A stretch of 64,000 nt of DNA from Isoetes taiwanensis (GCA_021234155.1 JAJEKV010000062.1:7330425-7394424); one strand, 5' to 3'; shown: positions 49,042 through 59,588, counted from the stretch's first letter. Notes: a model not told the origin generated them from the sequence alone. A program made the numbers and translations.

Positions 49042-49881
49042 TCTATTTTACGCTCTATTTGCTTCGGCCATTGCCGGAGTGAACTCTATTCTACGGGTCG
49101 GTCAATTTGATGCAAGTACGTTCAATCCTGAGATTGAGCCCTCCCACTTTCTTCGAAAAGAAAATGGTCCTGCACCCCTTCAATGGCGTTGTACACAACG
49201 TCATATTTATTCTCTCCCCTTAAGAGGTTATACGCTTCTTATTTAGCGCATTAATTTACTAGCCTTAGCTGACATATATAACCATCTAAGATGGATATAC
49301 ATATTATGTTATCATTTATTTCAATATAGCTATGGGTTACCTACTTAGTTAGAACGATTCTAAACCACAAGGTTTTGTCATCATGACAATTCCTTTTGTC
49401 TCAAAAGACTATTTGATTACTATAATTCTTATTTTAGATGTACCTTACATGTACTATTCTTTTATATTCTAGAGATTCCCCCTTTCTTAGTTATTTAAAC
49501 TCTTGGAATATTCCTACCAATCGAATTGATGTCATTGTAACAAGTTGGCCGGACTTGTTAGATTACTTCTTTTTTCTTCTATTTGGATTATTCTTTTGGA
49601 GGTACTAGATTTATACATGGTCAACAATTATCCTAGTAATGATTCCTTCTTAGCGAGGTGATCAATCTCACCAAGTGATTTCAATACGTTGGATGTCTGT
49701 TAACAATCGTGTATAAGTTTAGTCACTCCTATGCATTTCCTTCCCAATCCTTGACGCTTAGCTCAATATTGGGGCAATCCTTTCAGCGAGAATATCTGGC
49801 AATGCCTTCTAATCCCAATATGGATGTTGCCGTCTGTACATTTAACCTACTAGGCCCCATGGCGTTAGATTCCTGAGCTTG

Positions 49882-51355
49882 CTAGAAGCTCGTCCACTCG
49901 TTGCCTGCTTGAAGTAGCAAGGTACGTTCTTCCGAGTCGCTCGATACCTCGGTCTCCTTGACGGTGGCTCCTCTTGATGTAGAGGTTGACTTTGTTCGTT
50001 TAGAAGCCTCTCCTTGCTGGTCTTTGATGGTGTAGTTGGTCACTTGAAATCTTCCATGCCGCTTTTCAAAAGCCTGAAGGTGGCGCCGTTGAAAAAGATC
50101 TTTCATCTTGAACTCTTTGTCTTGGCAGCTAAAGGACGACTCTATATCCGATATTGGTTACGCTATGGGAGGGAAGAAATAATAAGGGAACTATATATGC
50201 AAAGCATATAACCTACATAATTACAATTACTAATAGAGCTATTAAGTCCCCCTTGTGCCTCCCTTCGAGTTGCACACCTACTCCTTGGTAATGTCATCGG
50301 TGTTCCTCCCGGTGGCTTGGTGTTGACGATCTATATCCTCCTATTTGTACGTCAGCTCGTATTCCGGGGTACTTGTTGATATACTTGGGCCCTCCGATGT
50401 TTGTCGGCTATGGCACAACATGCTTTGCATCACATTCTAACTAAAGGTGTGCTGGTCGTTGATGCTTCGGCATTTCGGTCTGCCTCCTGATTCTGTTCTC
50501 GGGCTGTAATTGTTCCCCCCTTCATGATACTTGAAGCTATTTGGAGGCATCTCTTGAGGCTGTGCGCGCTTCCTTTGGCTATACTCCTCTGGAGTTGTTC
50601 TCTTCTGCAGTTGTTCTTTGAATCGTCCATCATTGGTTCACCTAAGTTGCATGCAAGTCCCCGTGCAAGTTATCGGCTCGCCTCAGCTCACCTAATTGCT
50701 TCTCCATCGAGCTTCCAATCTTCCTTGTTTGATCCCCTCAGTCACATGGCTTGGACATTGTCACGTTCCTCAGTGCTATGTTGTCTTCTTGTCTTGAGGT
50801 ACCCTCCGGTGGTTTTGATTGTGCCCGTCAGTTTTGATCCTCCTGTTGCCTCTAGGGAGCTCGTGGAAGAAGTCGGTTACTAGCACTTCTCCAGCTTTTA
50901 GTTCCTGACCTTTGTCCCTCTGTGCAGTGTGTCGTTGCAAGGTTGCCGATGTGCGGTGCCATTGATCGGTTGATCTCCTGGCTATTGCAGTCGGGCGTTC
51001 TTGAATGTCTTCGAAGCTCTGAAATCGTGGTCGATAGGCAGGCATTGTCATTCCTCCGTATGTTGAATTTCTCGAGTCACGACTCATTTGCTTGGGCTTT
51101 GCTTCATTCCGGGGTGCCTCTCCCATGCACTCGAAGTGTGGTAATCTCCAATGCCCCTACCATGGCTCCTTCTAGTAAGCCTTTGGTGACTTGTACCTGC
51201 TGGCTAGGTCGTCTCCTCCGCCCCCTTGGATCCTATCCATTCGAAGTCTCGCACTCCTTGGCCGGCGTAGTAAAGTCGTCCTTCCTTTGCTTTCTATACG
51301 CCTCCCGTGTCGCCATGACTTCTCTCCTCGACGGAAGATTATGCCCTCGCCCTAG
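49882..51355 (-). pseudogene. Small unrecognised frames of the nested element
   Basis: Separate minus-strand pieces (51126-50776, 50633-50430, 50106-49882, plus a frame starting at about 51318, MATREAYRKQRKDD). They are hydrophilic and rich in Arg, Lys, Gln and Ser; some phrases such as KDLFQRRHLQAFEKRHGRF look like real coding sequence. They occupy the place of the unknown ORF and Gag in the outer element but show no clear similarity to either. Stops and frameshifts separate all of them. 51356-52464 holds no gene. Confidence 0.35.
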
Positions 51356-52464
51356 CTCGTGATGCTAACGTGGCATTCTTTGTCTAATCAGATTTTGCCG
51401 CCTTGCGTTCTTCCATTTGAAACTCATGTGCGCCGAAATGGTGAAGGCGTCGAGATCGTCTTTTCGATGTGAGCTCGTGGGCGTGGTAGCCGGAGGTTGA
51501 CATCTAGAAGATTCTTGATGGGGTTGGTTACCAATATTCTTCCCATTTGATGAAGATTGATGATAGGCGGTGGTGTCCTATTCTACTCTTTTGTCGGTTG
51601 AGGTGTTTGTCGTTGTGCTTCCCTCTCTTGGAGTGCGCTTTTCGGTCTCCTCTCCTTATCCATGCGTACATCGGCCGGGACCTTGATGTCTTCAAGGAGT
51701 TGCGCCTCTAGCTCTTACGTGGCTCGGCCCCATCCTTCGAAAAGTAACGCCAGTATATCCTAGAGTCTAAGGGTCTACTTGAAGGGCTCTCCTACAACAT
51801 TTTGGGCTCTATAAGCAAGCAAGATGGTTCGAGCAGCATGACTGGAGACATGTCTATAATCTCCAAGTCTATGGACATTAGGACGTGTGGTATGGTATGG
51901 CGTGAGGGTTGTTTTGCAAAACCTCCATGATGTTTGAGGCATAATCTAAGGTCCTAGCAAGTTGGTTTGGGGGAGTCCAATCTCTACACATGGATGACTT
52001 GGGCAGCTCTAGACTCTAGCTCCTTTCTAGGTATCCTGGCAATAGGGAGTGTCAATGTGGCAGCTGTATAGGTCAAACTCTTTTAGAAGGACACAAAATT
52101 AGGTCAAGGTTTATGCCTTTGGCATGAGCAGAGGTGATGTACCAAGGTTGCTATGCTGAGGTCTAGATGACTATAACAAAGGGGTGTTCTAGGGCTCTTC
52201 TATCTAGGAGTAAGGCATCAGCTTTGAGCCGAGGTAATACTTGTGAGGTACTACTGGGGTATGCTTTTATTTACAAACAAACCACAGTTTGGAAAAACAA
52301 TTCAAGGGTTTAAGCAATTTTGGTCATTTTGAGCTAGGGTTTGACATTTTTAGCCTAATTTTGAGGTCATAAATGGATTCTAGGCTGTCTAACGGTCCTA
52401 TTGCAACAAATTTCAGATGATTTGGAGCTCTGTAGCTCAAGTTATGGGGTTTGAAAATTCGGAC

Positions 52465-52742
52465 GCCTCTAAGAGTGCGCGAGGGGGGTGTTAGGTTGGG
52501 ACCTAAGTGGCCTCTGGCGCACTCTTGGAGGTATTGGCCTATCTCTGCCTAATGGATGCCAAGAATCAGCTGGAAGGGGTAAATTTCTATTAATTTTCTT
52601 CCTAAATGCAAGTTTCTTTGTTTATTTACTACGTTTGGAGCAAGTAGGGCTAATCAAGGCCCCAGTTGGCTGGATGACTCTAAGAGTGCGCGAGGAGGGG
52701 GTTAGGTTGGGGCCTAACTATGCTCTGGCGCACTCTTGGAGG
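52465..52742 (-). repeat. Two hairpin repeats downstream of the nested H3-like frame
   Basis: Units at about 52465-52532 and 52677-52742, offset 212 bases. Outer arms ctctaagagtgcgc and gcgcactcttggag are complementary; inner arms ttaggt and acctaa extend the hairpin. Together 64-68 bases of nearly continuous imperfect palindrome. Confidence 0.85.
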
Positions 52743-52883
52743 TGTTGGCCAAATGTCGCATTTGCTCCAGATCTACTACTGTACCTAATGAAATACACAT
52801 TTTTAAACGACTATATATCTTTATTATTCAAAATTTTCATACACTACATATAAGCCTGTCAGTTACAAAAAGTAGCTTCTGTT

Positions 52884-54063
52884 CTATTTATCTGTCCTCT
52901 TGATGTATTTAGCCAATCTCATGTCCTTTGGCTGAAGCGTGACTCTTTTTGCATGGACCGTGCATGCCAGTGAATCTTCGAAGTATTGCACGGCCTCCAT
53001 CTCTGCTGCTTCTTGTAAAGCGAGTAACATATCGTTGGTTACTCGCTTGTCGGGGTCGAATTCCCACAAAATCTCCCGGACAAATCTCTGGAATGCAGCT
53101 CTAGGAATAAGAAATCCGTAACTCCGTTGGAAGTGTCGGATTTCTGCGCAAACTTTCCCAAATACTTGAATTTTGGGATCTTCTCTTGGGCTTATGTGGG
53201 GGGTCCTAAGCTCGGTGGGGGTGCCACCGGAGTGTCTCACGTGTTGGCCGCCCTCCTTCAATATATTTTACCTTGTGTGCCTCGTAATAGGCACTGTACT
53301 CGGTGTGCATCCTCTTATATACGGTATAGTCTGCTAACTCTTTCTGGTACCTCCTCTCGGGCCCTAAAGTGTATGATTCTCTGGCCGTTTTCTTCGCCTT
53401 CTTTGGTGCTGCTTTGTCTGCATCTAGCTTCCTCGCTTCTTGCCATTGCGAAAACGGTGGAGGCATTGGCGGGGTAGTTCATTCTGGGGTCCTGCCGGGT
53501 CTTGGGCTGGGGTTTGGCCCTCCTCTTGGGGTTCATCTGTCTCAGGATGATTGTTCTTGTTCTTCTGCGAGGATTCTCCTGTTCCTACAAGTACTTCTTC
53601 CAAGAAGTTCTGCGCGTCCCTCGAATCTTCCGACGACGATGGAGGTTGGTCGCCTTCGGGTCGTTCACCGATGACGATGTCGACCGAGCTCCTCCTCTTC
53701 TTCTGCGGGGGCTCGTCTGTCATCACCCTTTTGCCTTTCTTGTGGTGTTCTTCCCTGCTCTTCGTTCCCCTCGCAGCCCTTGGTCTTCTTGGCCTCCTCG
53801 GGCTGCTCCCGTGCTTTCTTCCTTGCCCTCTCCTCTCTCCTCTTTGCTTTTTCCTCTTTCCTCTTTGCCTTCTCTTCTTTCCTCTTGGTCTTCTCTTCTT
53901 TCTTCCGCCTCTTCTCTAGATTTCGGTAGTATCTAGGTCTCCTCTCCATGTCGGCCTTCAGTTTCTCTTCGGCATCTTTGAGTTTCTGCTCGGTGGCGAG
54001 GACTTGGGCACTGGGCTTATCATCGTTGCTTACCTTAGGAGCGGTCTACTTCGTCCTAGCCAT
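52884..54063 (-). pseudogene. Histone H3-like protein of the nested LTR element
   Basis: Starts at ATG 54063 with MARTK-stop-TAPK: the H3 tail start with Gln5 changed to TAG (CAG to TAG). A Lys/Arg/Glu-rich coiled region follows (KEEKTKRKEEKAKRKEEK), then IVIGERPEGDQPPSSSEDS, then ARESYTLGPERRYQ...YIEGGRPTRETLR, and last an H3 fold: EIRHFQRSYGFLIPRAAFQR followed by [44 protein letters not shown]. The fold has the loop lengths of canonical H3, while RHFQ and LIP recall centromeric H3 as well. About 390 codons, against 136 residues in H3. Three frame changes (near 53700, 53450 and 53230) plus the TAG make this copy non-functional. It sits between LTRs, so it belongs to the element, not to the host. 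Confidence 0.8.
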
Positions 54064-54284
54064 TGTTTGACAGAGTTCGATTTGGATCGTATACCGGAAG
54101 ATCGCTTTGTTGGGACAAGCTCGAAGGACAATGTGGGAAACCCTAAAAAATGAGGTCTGAGTCCACTTAATTTATAGGGTTAAATTTTAGGGTTTGGCCT
54201 AAGTGCTTATTTTCTTGGTTTGTTGGTGAAATCCTCTATATCCCGAATCGAAGCTGGGTCTTCTTCAACTATTTTTCCTCGAAC

Positions 54285-54776
54285 CCTTCTGAGCATGCGC
54301 GAGGAGCGTGTTAAGTCCAGACCTAACTATGCCCTGTTGCATCTTTAGAGGTGTGGACCTCTTTTTGCTTTAAACTTATCCAATTTAAACAAATTAACAT
54401 GCATTTCCCACTAATGTAAGCATTCTAAGCAAGATTCTATCATTACCTTTACCTTTTGAGTAGTTATGATCAATTTTTGCGGTCACTTTTAGGGATGCCT
54501 CTAAGAGTGCGCGAGGAGGGGGTTAGGTCGGGACCTAACTATACTCTGGCGCACTCTTGGAGACATTGTTCCAAAAGTGTCTTGTACTTAACGTTTTTTG
54601 ATGTTTTAACATATAATTCTAGCTATTTCGAGCTTTTTGATTGGGATTTCATCTTTTACTTTATCATTTGGAGTTCCTAAGGCCAAGTTCTAGGGTACGT
54701 ATGGGGTGACTACTCTAAGAGTGCGCGAGAGGGCCATTAGGTCTGAACCTAACATGCTCCTGGCGCACTCTTGGAG
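54285..54776 (-). repeat. Three hairpin repeats upstream of the nested H3-like frame
   Basis: Units at about 54285-54351 (degenerate), 54498-54563 and 54712-54776, spaced 213 and 214 bases, same sequence as the two downstream copies: ctctaagagtgcgcgag...ctggcgcactcttggag. They lie in the leader between primer-binding site and ATG. Confidence 0.85.
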
Positions 54777-55020
54777 TCATTGGCCTAAAGTGCTTGAAAT
54801 TTAGTAGGCTCTCTTAAGTGCTTTTCGTCTGTTTGTTCTATCTTACCTATGTTCTCTAATTATCCTAATCCTAGATAATTACTAACTCTACCCCGGGAAG
54901 GAAAATTTTTCCCACTACTCGAGGTTTGTGCTTGGGCTTTTACCTCCAAGACTGAATGTCTAGATGAGTTAGTTCCTATAGGGTTTCGGTCAGTGCTCGA
55001 TCCTGATCTGCCAAGATCGA

Positions 55021-55031
55021 GCTCGATACCA
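55021..55031 (-). promoter_or_regulatory. Primer-binding site of the nested element
   Basis: TGGTATCGAGC on the minus strand directly after the 5' LTR; close to the initiator-Met tRNA site TGGTATCAGAGC. Confidence 0.8.
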
Positions 55032-56590
55032 TTAGACGGCCCCAGGCTCATATACGATTCCCCAATCGTATACAAACCGAGATCATCCTCAAACCAAGAT
55101 CTGCTTTCGACATGAGGCCGCCCACCTAACATCGGGCCCTTGATGGTGGCCAAGAACCCGACGGGAAGAATGGACGTGTCATTCATCCCGCCTCCCTGAT
55201 CGACCTAGCCGCGAAGCGTAAACAAAACATGAGCACATGACATCAATCAACAATAACATACCCACCTCGAAGGGTGGTCCACCATATCACAAGAGCTGCA
55301 ACAACACATCAAGACATAAACATAACATGGGGAAATCCTACCTGTGCTCGGGACTCATGGGGAAAGACCGACGGGCTTGGGGTCTCCGGATAGCAATGCG
55401 CATTGAATTCATGGCAAATGGATTTGGCTGGCATAGGAACATGGTCGCTTGGGTAGTCCACTCCATCCGCCCCTCCCGTGCATACTTTGCGATAGGCCGA
55501 AAAGTATTGGAGCCCCGACCGTAGCTTCTTGGGGTGAATAGCCAGAGGGGCTACTACTACTAGGTTGCATCTCCCCAGTCCCGATGAGGCAGGAAGAGAT
55601 CACTCCCCTCCAGGAGGTTCATGCCAATCACAGCGAAGCTAGAGAGCCACCGCCAGATTCGACTTCAACTCACCGGAAGGTGACGATCACCCCACGAAGT
55701 GTCGAGCCCATACCCTCGCCTCACGCAGATTACGCCGTGGTATTAGGCCTAGCTCACGCCGCTTCCCGGACGCCGCTACGCCAGATCAACCGTGATTAGA
55801 CAAGCCCTCCCTTGTCACCGGTCTAGCTCCGCCACCCACGTACCAAAGGGCTCTTATGCCGTGCCGCATTAATTGGGAATTAATGGGCTAAAACTAGGAT
55901 CATCCAACTACTTGGGCTATGGGTCTCTACCCCCCTTCCCAATACACAAGAGTGGCGCATAGAATGTCAAAACAACATCACAACAGAACTGAAATAATAG
56001 AATACATCTATTCTAATCTACCTAATCATACATGGTTAGGTTCCTTTGTTATTTCCTATCATTCTTAGGCTGTAGGGGTCGCCTATAGCTAAGAATGAAT
56101 ACTAATCCTATGGAATGAGGCCTGAGAACTCGGATCTACCTATTGAATCAACCACCCACCCGCATCTTGGCTGGCTCCCACTCCTCTGAAAGCGTCCATG
56201 CTGCTGATCTCGGGTCTGCTGATCTTGGATCGAGCTGCAACCTGGGAGATCCGACTTCTATGCTCCCGTTCAGACGGAAATGCATCCTCTGCTGCTCCAA
56301 TCCGAGACTCAGGGGCTGAGAACTGAAAGGGTTTCCCTTTTAGGGTTTATGCCCCTTTATCCCCACGAATTTAGGGCTGGTCCCTTTTGGTCAATGGGTC
56401 ATTGCCACGCGTGGCAAAAGGATTATATTCACATGTTGCTTTAACATGTGCAATATAATGGTTCACAAGGTCGTACCCTAGGGTACTACCCTTTACGGTC
56501 GCCGTGTACATGTCGTCTGAGTCGACATGTACTAGTGACGTGTCAGTATAATATACGTATTCATACCGTATGTTATGCTGGAACGTCACA
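55032..56590 (-). repeat. 5' LTR of the nested element
   Basis: 1559 bases; closely similar to the copy at 44773-46346 with many one- to four-base indels at GC-rich sites. The plus-strand left end reads ttagacggcc instead of tgtgacggcc. The right end ggaacgtcaca is followed by GTGCA. Confidence 0.9.
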
Positions 56591-56595
56591 GTGCA

Positions 56596-57376
56596 GCAAC
56601 TCTTCAGGTCGATACTCCCTTTCCTTGCACTCCGGGAGGTTTTGGATGTCGCTGAGGAGCAAAAATTCTTCGCCCTCGACAATGATGGGGGCTAGGCTTG
56701 TAATGCCTAGCCCAAGGGGCAGCGTGACTCTAAGAGTTTGCCGGCTTCTTTCGAAGTCTTGCCACTCTTGTTCTGCTTGTCGCCGCTCTTCCGCTGGGTC
56801 GAGCTCGACGTAGTCTTCCTCCTCTTCTTCTGACTCCTCTTCGTCTGAGTCCTCTTCTTCTTTTCCTTCCTGCTCCTGTTCGTACTGCGTAAGGAGTTGT
56901 TGTTCTGCTGCTGTGGCTAATGGGTCCACGTCCATGGGGGGGAATGGAGGTTTCTCCCACGGTGTTCTCGGCACGATGGGTAAGAAAAATTGCTAGGGCA
57001 GTGTTAAAGGAGAAATATTTGGTCCTATTGACAGTTAGGACCATTGGCTCCAAGCGTCTACCGGCCTTGTTTAGAGATACTTGGCAATGTTTGGAACATC
57101 GCCTAAAGCTGCTTGAAGGGATTGCCTAGGAACAAAGTAGCCTATGCAAGGTGGAAGCTGCACTAGTGATGGCTCTAGCCTAGCTTGGAATTCAGACAGG
57201 ACTCTGCTGTAAGCTGGGGTTGCGTGCAAAGTTGCTTGGACATCTACCTCCTTCCGGAAGACGTGGAAAATTTCATCGATATCGGCCTCGGCAGCTTGAG
57301 CGCTGGCGCTGTACCATCTGCGGAAATCAGAGGTTGCCATGAGTTTAATGCGGAAGAAAGTAGCAAACGGTTGCAT
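56596..57376 (-). pseudogene. Unknown chromovirus ORF, N-terminal part
   Basis: Starts at ATG 57376. The first part (DFRRWYSASAQAAEADIDEI, SLVQLPPCIGYFVPRQSLQ) ends after NIAKYL with a stop. Sequence continues in another frame (EPMVLTVNRTKYFSFNTALA) and returns to the first (PRTPWEKPPFPPMDVDP), then a strongly acidic stretch (EEEDSDEEESEEEEEDYVEL) and a short folded-looking end. It is cut by the nested element and resumes at 44767. I recognise no family. Its acidic middle would suit a histone-binding partner for the neighbouring H3-like protein, but that is only a suggestion. Confidence 0.55.
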
Positions 57377-57653
57377 GAGCGCCTCGGGGAGTTGGAAAAT
57401 CGGCTAAGAGGGCAGGAGAAAACTTGTAGGGTGTTATGTGTGAAATGAGGGACCTATTTATAGAAAAGAGGGAACACCCTATTTTTTGGTGACTTGGAAA
57501 ATTCTTGGGGTTGGGCAATTGTAGCCTATACTGAGGTCAAAATGGAAATTTGAAGACTAGTTCAAGGGTTTTTGAGCATGGCTGGATTACCTAAAGATGC
57601 TATACAACAGGTTGAAGATCATTTGGGCATGTTCTAATGAAGAAATGGTAGGA

Positions 57654-57922
57654 GGTCTCACAGCTTGCGCCTCGCTCAAAAACTAAAGTTTAGTTTCTTG
57701 ACCAGGCGCGACCTGTGAGACATCAGTCCCATTTTGATCAAAACGTGTCCAATTTAGGTGAACTGAGGGTATAAGGATGATGGGCTCATCAAATCAGGTA
57801 GAATTAACCCCTTATTTGGTCAGTTTGGAGCTGTTTTGGGTGAGTTTTGGGCAAGGTCTCACAGCTTGCGCCTCGCTCAAAAACTAAAGTTTAGTTTCTT
57901 GACCAGGCGCGAGCTGTGAAAC
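57654..57922 (-). repeat. Two hairpin repeats downstream of the outer H3-like frame
   Basis: Units at 57654-57721 and 57855-57922, offset 201 bases. Outer arms gtctcacagcttgcgcct and aggcgcgagctgtgaga are nearly complementary; the centre aaactaaagtttagttt is itself a palindrome. Confidence 0.9.
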
Positions 57923-58066
57923 ATCACGCCTATCTGTCTGCAAATGTCCTATTTTACTAAAATAAAAGCTAAAACCTGCTAACTTGTCCTAATTAAGCAA
58001 GTTCAGACAATTAAAGTACTCAAAATTGTTCTATATTACAAAAATTTCCGATTATTTACAAAATGT

Positions 58067-59376
58067 TCAAGGTCGCTCTCCCTTGATGCGAGTAGCAAGT
58101 TGCATATCTTGCCTCATCAGTGTCACTCGCTTCGCATGGACAGTGCAAGCTGTTGAGTCTTCAAAATGTTGCACTATCTTCTTTCATTTTGCTTCTCAGA
58201 GTCGCGGCAATCTCATCCGCGGACCACAGAGTCCGTCTTGAAATCCTGCATTACTTCCCTAACTAGCCGAGCAAAGGGGGCACGGGAATCGGGAGGCCGT
58301 GATTGCTTATTGAAGTGCCGAATCTCCCGTAGTGCTCTTTGCTCGAGCTGCTTCCTGGTGAGCTTCTTCTGTGCAGGCTTTTTCGGGACCTTGGGTTTTG
58401 GTGGTGGCGGTCTTAGAGTCTGGCTTTTTGTTGGGTGTCCGCCTTCGATCGTCCGTACCCGGTTCTCCTGATAGTAGGAGTTGTATGCCTCCCACTCCTT
58501 CATGTAGGCGTTGTGCTCCCGCATCTTTCGTTCGTAGATCTTTACCGGGTCCGTGACATAGGACTCTCGGGCAGGCCGGGGTTGCTTCTTCCTGTCCCAT
58601 TTCGGGTAAGGAGGGGGCTTCTTCACTGTGTCCTGCTGCTCCTGTTCGGCTGCTACCTGCTCAACGGTAACCTGCTCAGCAACCGGGGGTTTGGAAGAAC
58701 TTGCCCCTCCTGTGTTGGGGTTAGGTTCTTCGTCAGAACCCTCTGAGGAGGTCGGGGGATGATCGGGTGGCCGTTCGGTAATGGTGATCTTGGGGTTGGG
58801 CTTTTTCACCATGGGGACTTCCTTGAGCTTCCTGGGGCTCCCCACCCATTTCCCTTTTTTCTTCTTGAGCTTCTCGGCTGCTTTCCGCTCCTCCTCTTCC
58901 CTCTTCCTCTTCTTTTGTTCCCTTTTCCTCTCTCGGCGTTTATACTTCCTGATAAAAGCAGCGAGGTCTGCTTCCTCTGCCGGCTCAACTCTCGGCTCGT
59001 TGTGCTCTTGCTGCTCCTTTGTCCTTCTTTCCCGATGTGCCTCCTCCTCTTCGTCTTCGAGGATCTCTGTTGCTGCATCAGAGTGGTCCTCTTTCCTTTC
59101 CTGCTCTCGAATCTCCCGCTCTATCTCCTCGTATACTTCCCTTGTCTCCTCGTCCATGGAGGTTGGTGATGTGGCTTCATCTTGATCCGCCTGCTGATTG
59201 AAAATATCAATCAGATCGGATGTATCTTGTTCTTCTGGGATGCTCTCCTCGCTTGAAGACGAATGACCCCCTTTCCTGAGCCTCTCACGAAGCATCTGCC
59301 GAATAAGGTCGGCGCCTGTGGCGCTGGTAGCTTCGCCTGAACGAGATTTTCTGGCTGTCTGTTTGGTCCGTGCCAT
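58067..59376 (-). pseudogene. Histone H3-like protein of the outer chromovirus
   Basis: Starts at ATG 59376 with MARTKQTARKS, identical to the first residues of the histone H3 tail, including Lys4, Lys9 and Ser10. About 330 residues are inserted: acidic and charged coiled regions (EIEREIREQERKE, KRRERKREQKKRKREEEE), ITITERPPDHPPTSSEGSD, ARESYVTDPVKIYERKMREH and VRTIEGGHPTKSQTLRPPPP. Then the H3 fold begins: ALREIRHFNKQSRPPDSRAP, FARLVREVMQDFKTD. After a frameshift at about 58215 and another in helix 2, it ends [20 protein letters not shown] and IKGERP with stop at 58067. The open frame up to the first shift has 387 codons. Position between primer-binding site and Gag inside intact LTRs shows it is an element gene. 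Confidence 0.88.
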
Positions 59377-59588
59377 GTTTGACGGTTCGACGATCAGATA
59401 TCGGGCGCCAAAGATCGCCTTAGGGAGCGGGAGCAAATTTCTAAGGCGGGAATGTGCGAATGAGGGGGGGTTTACTTCTATTTATAGCTCGACAAGTTTT
59501 TGGTCAAAATTCAAGTTTGCTCTTTTTAACATGCTAAGGCACCTATTTAATTAAAACTTACACTTATTTCAGACTTTTCCTACTTACT

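Larger units (their letters stand above)
46360..49881. other. Non-coding 3' region of the nested element
   Basis: No coding signature. A hairpin ccttgcaacacat...gtgttgcaag at about 46637-46673 and the block 46990-47500 are shared with the outer element. AT-rich sequence with short repeats of accttaaggtaat type (46470-46870). A MITE with SINE-like heads (48172-49041) is described separately. Confidence 0.6.
44773..56590 (-). mobile_element. Nested LTR retrotransposon, 11.8 kb, without recognised polymerase, with its own H3-like gene
   Basis: LTRs at 44773-46346 and 55032-56590, flanked by GTGCA (44768-44772 and 56591-56595). It inserted in the unknown ORF of the outer element, same orientation. 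Primer-binding site TGGTATCGAGC (55021-55031, minus strand) and polypurine tract (46347-46359) are present. Inside, minus strand: hairpin repeats, H3-like frame (52884-54063), hairpin repeats, small unrecognised frames (49882-51355), long non-coding region. No Gag, reverse transcriptase or integrase signature is visible, so it probably relied on a partner such as the outer family, with which it shares LTR-end motifs, tract and 3' region. Confidence 0.9.

Noticed and set aside
52884-59376. Reading the H3-like frames as host histone or CENH3 genes
   Set aside because: Both lie between matching LTRs at the same place relative to primer-binding sites, share element-specific modules and have an insert of some 250-330 residues not seen in host histones.
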